64,000 nucleotides of DNA from Agrobacterium sp. AGB01 (lineage in GTDB: Bacteria > Pseudomonadota > Alphaproteobacteria > Rhizobiales > Rhizobiaceae), in the NCBI RefSeq assembly GCF_014851585.1, contig NZ_JACVAB010000005.1:62001-126000 (forward strand). The letters run 5' to 3'. A program made the position numbers and the translations under genes. The notes below the pieces were generated by a model. The model was given only the letters and a program-made list of their open reading frames with translations. It was not told the DNA's origin and made no database searches. This document shows positions 61,226-64,000 of this stretch, piece after piece (position 1 is the first letter of the stretch; each line of letters starts with the position of its first letter).

Positions 61226-61972
61226 CTACATGGCGATACGAGCCAGGAGCAGGTTTTTGTAACGTTCGAGACTGCCTTCCAGGTGAGCTCGCATGGCAGC
61301 ACGTGCATCTTCGGACGATCCGCGCAATATGGCATTGACGATCCGCCCGTGCTCTTCCTGAAGATGGGGGTTTTTAGGAAGCAGCGAAGCGGAATCCTCC
61401 GATATCGCCTTTGGCCCTGCCGCCACCATTCCGGCTTTGACTAGTAACATCAATTCAGGAAACCGGCTGTTTTGCGTGGCTTCGGCAATCTTCAGGTGGA
61501 GATTGAAATCTGTGTAACGTGTCGGCTGCTCCTGTTCGATATCTTCAGCCACTCGGCGATGCGCATCGAAAATTGCTTCAAGCTGGGTCGCCGAGCGTCG
61601 TGTAGCAGCGAGCGATGCCGCCTCCGTTTCAAACCCAAGCCGCAACTCGATCAACTCAATGACCGACGAAATTCGCTCCAGTGACAGGTCAGCAAACGGG
61701 ACTGGTTCTTGAACACGCTCCGCTACGAACGCGCCAACGCCTCGCCTCACTTCGACGAGACCCTTTGATCTCAGGATTGCAATGGCTTCTCTGACGACTG
61801 CACGGCTGACTGAATGCTGTCGAGCGAGTTCAGTTTCGCTCGACAGGCGGTCACCAGCCTCAAGATCACCGTGCTCAATGCCTTCGCGCAAAGTATCCGT
61901 GATGCGGGCAACAAGAGGGCGTGCATCGGTGGCGGCCAATGACAGGCTGTCGAGCGATGTCGTTTTGTTCAT
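61226..61972 (-). CDS. GntR-family transcriptional regulator, FadR (FCD) subgroup
   Basis: 248 residues. Winged helix DRLSSETELARQHSVSRAVVREAIAILRSKGLVEVRRGVGAFV (about residues 41-83) and an FCD ligand domain with the metal-binding pattern (DFNLHLKIAEATQNSRF and HGRIVNAI). AGGAGG precedes the ATG. It lies upstream of the dppB-like gene on the same strand and divergent from the enolase/binding-protein genes, so it probably regulates the whole cluster in response to a carboxylate. Confidence 0.9.
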   Translation of the reverse strand: MNKTTSLDSLSLAATDARPLVARITDTLREGIEHGDLEAGDRLSSETELARQHSVSRAVVREAIAILRSKGLVEVRRGVGAFVAERVQEPVPFADLSLERISSVIELIELRLGFETEAASLAATRRSATQLEAIFDAHRRVAEDIEQEQPTRYTDFNLHLKIAEATQNSRFPELMLLVKAGMVAAGPKAISEDSASLLPKNPHLQEEHGRIVNAILRGSSEDARAAMRAHLEGSLERYKNLLLARIAM

Positions 61973-62000
61973 TCCGGTCCTCCTGATCTCCTGAATTCTT

Positions 62001-62193
62001 CATACTACGAGACAATATGTATGACAAGTGATGGCTGTTGTTCAGTTGTGGTAGGACAGCAAAAAAATTATTTTTGTTTTCGTTTAACGGATTAAAGATA
62101 GAAAAAACAGCATTATAGATGTCGTATCGGAATCCGAAGAAGTGTCCATCTTTTCGATGCATTGAAAAAAAGCACTGAAATCATGTTTACATG
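62001..62193. promoter_or_regulatory. Divergent promoter region with two candidate GntR sites
   Basis: Within the 311-base gap between the GntR gene and the enolase gene there is an inverted repeat CATAC-N12-GTATG (62001-62022) near the GntR start, and the near-palindrome CATGTTTACATG (62182-62193) nearer the enolase gene. TACTACG occurs near both (62003-62009 and 62197-62203). These are candidate operator copies for the GntR protein. No gene is present. Confidence 0.4.
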
Positions 62194-62283
62194 TCCTACT
62201 ACGCTGTGGAATTGTTGTGCACGTGAAATCTGTGCCGGTTGTCTCCAGCCGCCAAGGTCGAATGATTGCTAGGGAGTTGAAGA

Positions 62284-63432
62284 ATGAAGATTGTCGATGT
62301 GCATGTCCGCACGTTTTGGCACACCACCCATCTGCAAAAGGATACGGATGGTCACGATCACCCGGGGCCGACAAAGCGGGTGAGAAAGTCCATTTTAACA
62401 CTGGTCGCCGAAAACGGCATGGAGGGACACGCGTTTGGCAGCCCTGAACAGGTTCGTTCGCATCTGCTCGACAACTTCATCAGGCCAGTGCTGTTACATC
62501 AGGACGCATTTGCACGCGAACGGTTGTGGCAGGATCTGGCACACTGGCAACGGGGCAGTGGTGGCCAGTTGAGTGACAGAACACTTGGCGTTGTGGATGT
62601 GGCACTTTGGGATCTTTGCGGGAAACTGGCGAACATACCGTCCTACAAGCTGGCAGGATCGTACAGGGACAAGGTGCCGACCTATGGTTCGATCATGTGC
62701 GGTGACGAGATTGAAGGCGGACTGGCGACGCCTGAGGATTACGGTCGCTTTGCTGAATGGCTTGTTAAACGCGGTTACCGTGCCATCAAGCTGCACACTT
62801 GGATGCCCCCTGTAAGCTGGTCTCCCAATATCGACATGGATTTGAAAGCCTGTGCTGCTGTGCGCGAAGCTGTCGGACCTTCGATACCGCTCATGCTGGA
62901 CGCATATCACTGGTATTCGCGTGAGGAGGCATACACGCTCGGTAAAGGTCTTGAGAAGTTGAACTTTACATGGATTGAGGAAGTAATGGACGAGCAGTCC
63001 ATGTCCTCGTACGCATGGCTTGCCGCCGAACTGAAAATCCCCGTGATTGGTCCTGAGTCCATGGGTGGCAAGTACAAGCACCGGGCAGAATGGGTAAAGG
63101 CGGGTGCCTGCGATATTCTGCGTACCGGCGTTGAGGATGTCGGAGGTATTACGCCTGCGTTGAAGACGATGCATCTGGCGGAGAGTTTTGGCATGAATTG
63201 CGAGGTTCATGGTCACGGCGCTGAAAATCTTCTGATATCTGCAGTCAGCAAAAACTGCCGCTGGTACGAGCGTGGCCTCCTGCATCCCATGCTGGATTAT
63301 GATGCATGCCCCGAATACCTCAACTCCATTGATGATCCGATGGATTCTGAAGGCTATGTGTCGCTGTCTCAACAGCCCGGGATCGGCGTCGACATCAACC
63401 TTGATTACATCAACGACAACCTGGTGAAGTGA
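62284..63432 (+). CDS. Enolase-superfamily enzyme, mandelate racemase-like
   Basis: 382 residues. Catalyses proton abstraction next to a carboxylate, as dehydration or racemisation. Metal ligands are Asp206 (LMLDAYHW), Glu232 (WIEEVM) and Glu258 (VIGPES). The base dyad Asp285 and His309 (VEDVGG and CEVHGHG) places it in the mandelate racemase group. The usual KxK motif reads K169-L-H171, so the first lysine is kept and the second position is histidine. GGGAG precedes the ATG. Co-located with a peptide-type importer, it likely processes an imported acid sugar or amino-acid derivative. Confidence 0.9.
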   Translation: MKIVDVHVRTFWHTTHLQKDTDGHDHPGPTKRVRKSILTLVAENGMEGHAFGSPEQVRSHLLDNFIRPVLLHQDAFARERLWQDLAHWQRGSGGQLSDRTLGVVDVALWDLCGKLANIPSYKLAGSYRDKVPTYGSIMCGDEIEGGLATPEDYGRFAEWLVKRGYRAIKLHTWMPPVSWSPNIDMDLKACAAVREAVGPSIPLMLDAYHWYSREEAYTLGKGLEKLNFTWIEEVMDEQSMSSYAWLAAELKIPVIGPESMGGKYKHRAEWVKAGACDILRTGVEDVGGITPALKTMHLAESFGMNCEVHGHGAENLLISAVSKNCRWYERGLLHPMLDYDACPEYLNSIDDPMDSEGYVSLSQQPGIGVDINLDYINDNLVK

Positions 63433-63487
63433 GAGAGTCTTTGCCACGCAGGCGCCCTGAGGAGGAAACGCCATGGGAGGAAATATT

Positions 63488-64000
63488 ATGAAAAAGTTGA
63501 ACCGGCGAGGTTTTATCACTGCCACGACAGCGATGGTTCTTCTGGCTTTGCAGCCATGGACGGCAGTCGCTAAAACACCGGAAAACCAACTGGTCGTCGG
63601 GTTTTCGATGGCTAACGTTCTGACGCTTGATCCGGCTGGCGCAGGTGGCAAAGAACGTGTCCAGATCATCACCAATCTTTATGACAATCTCATTGCTATT
63701 GACCCGGCCGACCGTACCGCACTCAAACCAGAACTTGCGGAGAGCTGGACTGTTGCGCAGGACGGAACATCCATACGTCTTAACTTACGACCCGGGGCCG
63801 CTTTCGCTTCTGGAAACCCAGTTACCAGCGAAGATGTCGTCTGGTCCTTCAAGCGCGTCCTGAAACTCAACCTTGCCCAAGCCACGAATTTCAAGATCAG
63901 GGGTTACACCGCGCAAAATGCTGACGAAAACTTCATAGCAATAGACCCGCAGACAGTTGAAATTCGCATTCCGCAAAAGACCGACCCGAAAATCATTCTC
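63488..64000 (+). CDS. Dipeptide/oligopeptide-type ABC binding protein (SBP family 5), cut by the window end
   Basis: First 171 codons only. Signal peptide with a twin-arginine-like NRRGFIT motif, cleavage near TAVAKT. Mature part LDPAGAGGKERVQIITNLYDNLI, LKPELAESWTV and FASGNPVTSEDVVWSFKRVL are SBP family 5 signatures. GGGAGG lies seven bases before ATG 63488; an in-frame ATG at 63473 has its own GAGGAGG. It probably supplies the substrate to the DppBCDF-like system on the opposite strand. Confidence 0.92.
   Translation, partial: MKKLNRRGFITATTAMVLLALQPWTAVAKTPENQLVVGFSMANVLTLDPAGAGGKERVQIITNLYDNLIAIDPADRTALKPELAESWTVAQDGTSIRLNLRPGAAFASGNPVTSEDVVWSFKRVLKLNLAQATNFKIRGYTAQNADENFIAIDPQTVEIRIPQKTDPKIIL

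Noticed and set aside
62494-63675. Minus-strand open frame of 393 codons opposite the enolase-superfamily gene
   Set aside because: Composition is unlike a real protein, no motif is visible, and the opposite strand encodes an intact catalytic protein.
1-64000. CRISPR arrays, tRNA or rRNA genes, and intact insertion sequences
   Set aside because: No regularly spaced repeats, no recognisable tRNA or rRNA segments, and no transposase with terminal inverted repeats were seen. A covariance-model scan (tRNAscan-SE, Infernal) would be decisive for short RNA genes.

Overview
The window reads as accessory chromosome of an alphaproteobacterium of the order Hyphomicrobiales, most likely a Brucella/Ochrobactrum-type or related rhizobial genome. 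The evidence is dense packing of solute-import operons with dedicated LysR, GntR, ROK and HxlR regulators, moderately high GC, frequent ATGA/TGATG gene overlaps, a TGA-N9-TCA iron-type operator typical of RirA-regulated genes in this order, and TctABC and allantoinase/amidase clusters. The species is inference. I saw no rRNA or tRNA gene, CRISPR array or intact insertion sequence.

Layout. 1-2782: the end of a sugar ABC operon (two permeases and an ATPase; the binding protein must lie to the left). 3004-5715: TonB-dependent siderophore receptor with a DUF2218 gene behind a candidate iron operator. 6200-12539: GntR regulator plus NADP-isocitrate dehydrogenase on the minus strand, divergent from a taurine/nitrate-type ABC operon with two permeases that ends in a fumarylacetoacetate-hydrolase-family enzyme and a clear terminator. 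12566-13030: decayed LOG-family pseudogene. 13126-20572: a LysR-flanked operon for an amide or cyclic-amide compound (binding protein, SDR, allantoinase/hydantoinase-like enzyme, ATPase, permease, DUF3830 protein, acetamidase/formamidase). 20751-26286: HxlR/SDR pair, then a GcvA-like LysR facing RidA-family, class V aminotransferase, SDR-like and ABM-family genes. 26432-31567: HNH protein, GNAT, a gene fragment, a chemoreceptor and a LysR. 31936-38063: Gfo/Idh/MocA oxidoreductase, decayed DNA, alpha/beta hydrolase, NUDIX and small zinc-ribbon genes. 38064-45550: sugar ABC operon with a PfkB kinase and SIS-domain protein, facing a ROK regulator across a palindrome. 45988-51314: YidB-like protein, FAD oxidoreductase, DUF4126 membrane protein, rsgA, small genes and a candidate small RNA. 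51910-56834: tctBAC, LysR and a two-part protein with a DUF3830-like C-terminus. 57125-64000: solitary BrnA-like gene and a dipeptide-type ABC system with a GntR regulator, an enolase-superfamily enzyme and the start of the binding protein.

The common theme is uptake coupled to the first catabolic steps. Each importer sits with one or two enzymes and a local regulator, and each operon is probably induced by its own substrate. The observations most worth following are the structured RNA at about 50720-50836, whose hairpin loop is complementary to the Shine-Dalgarno sequence, and the tct-linked protein at 55899-56834, whose C-terminal half resembles the DUF3830 protein encoded 41 kb away in an unrelated importer operon. 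Both transporter operons appear to recruit the same poorly understood cyclophilin-like domain.
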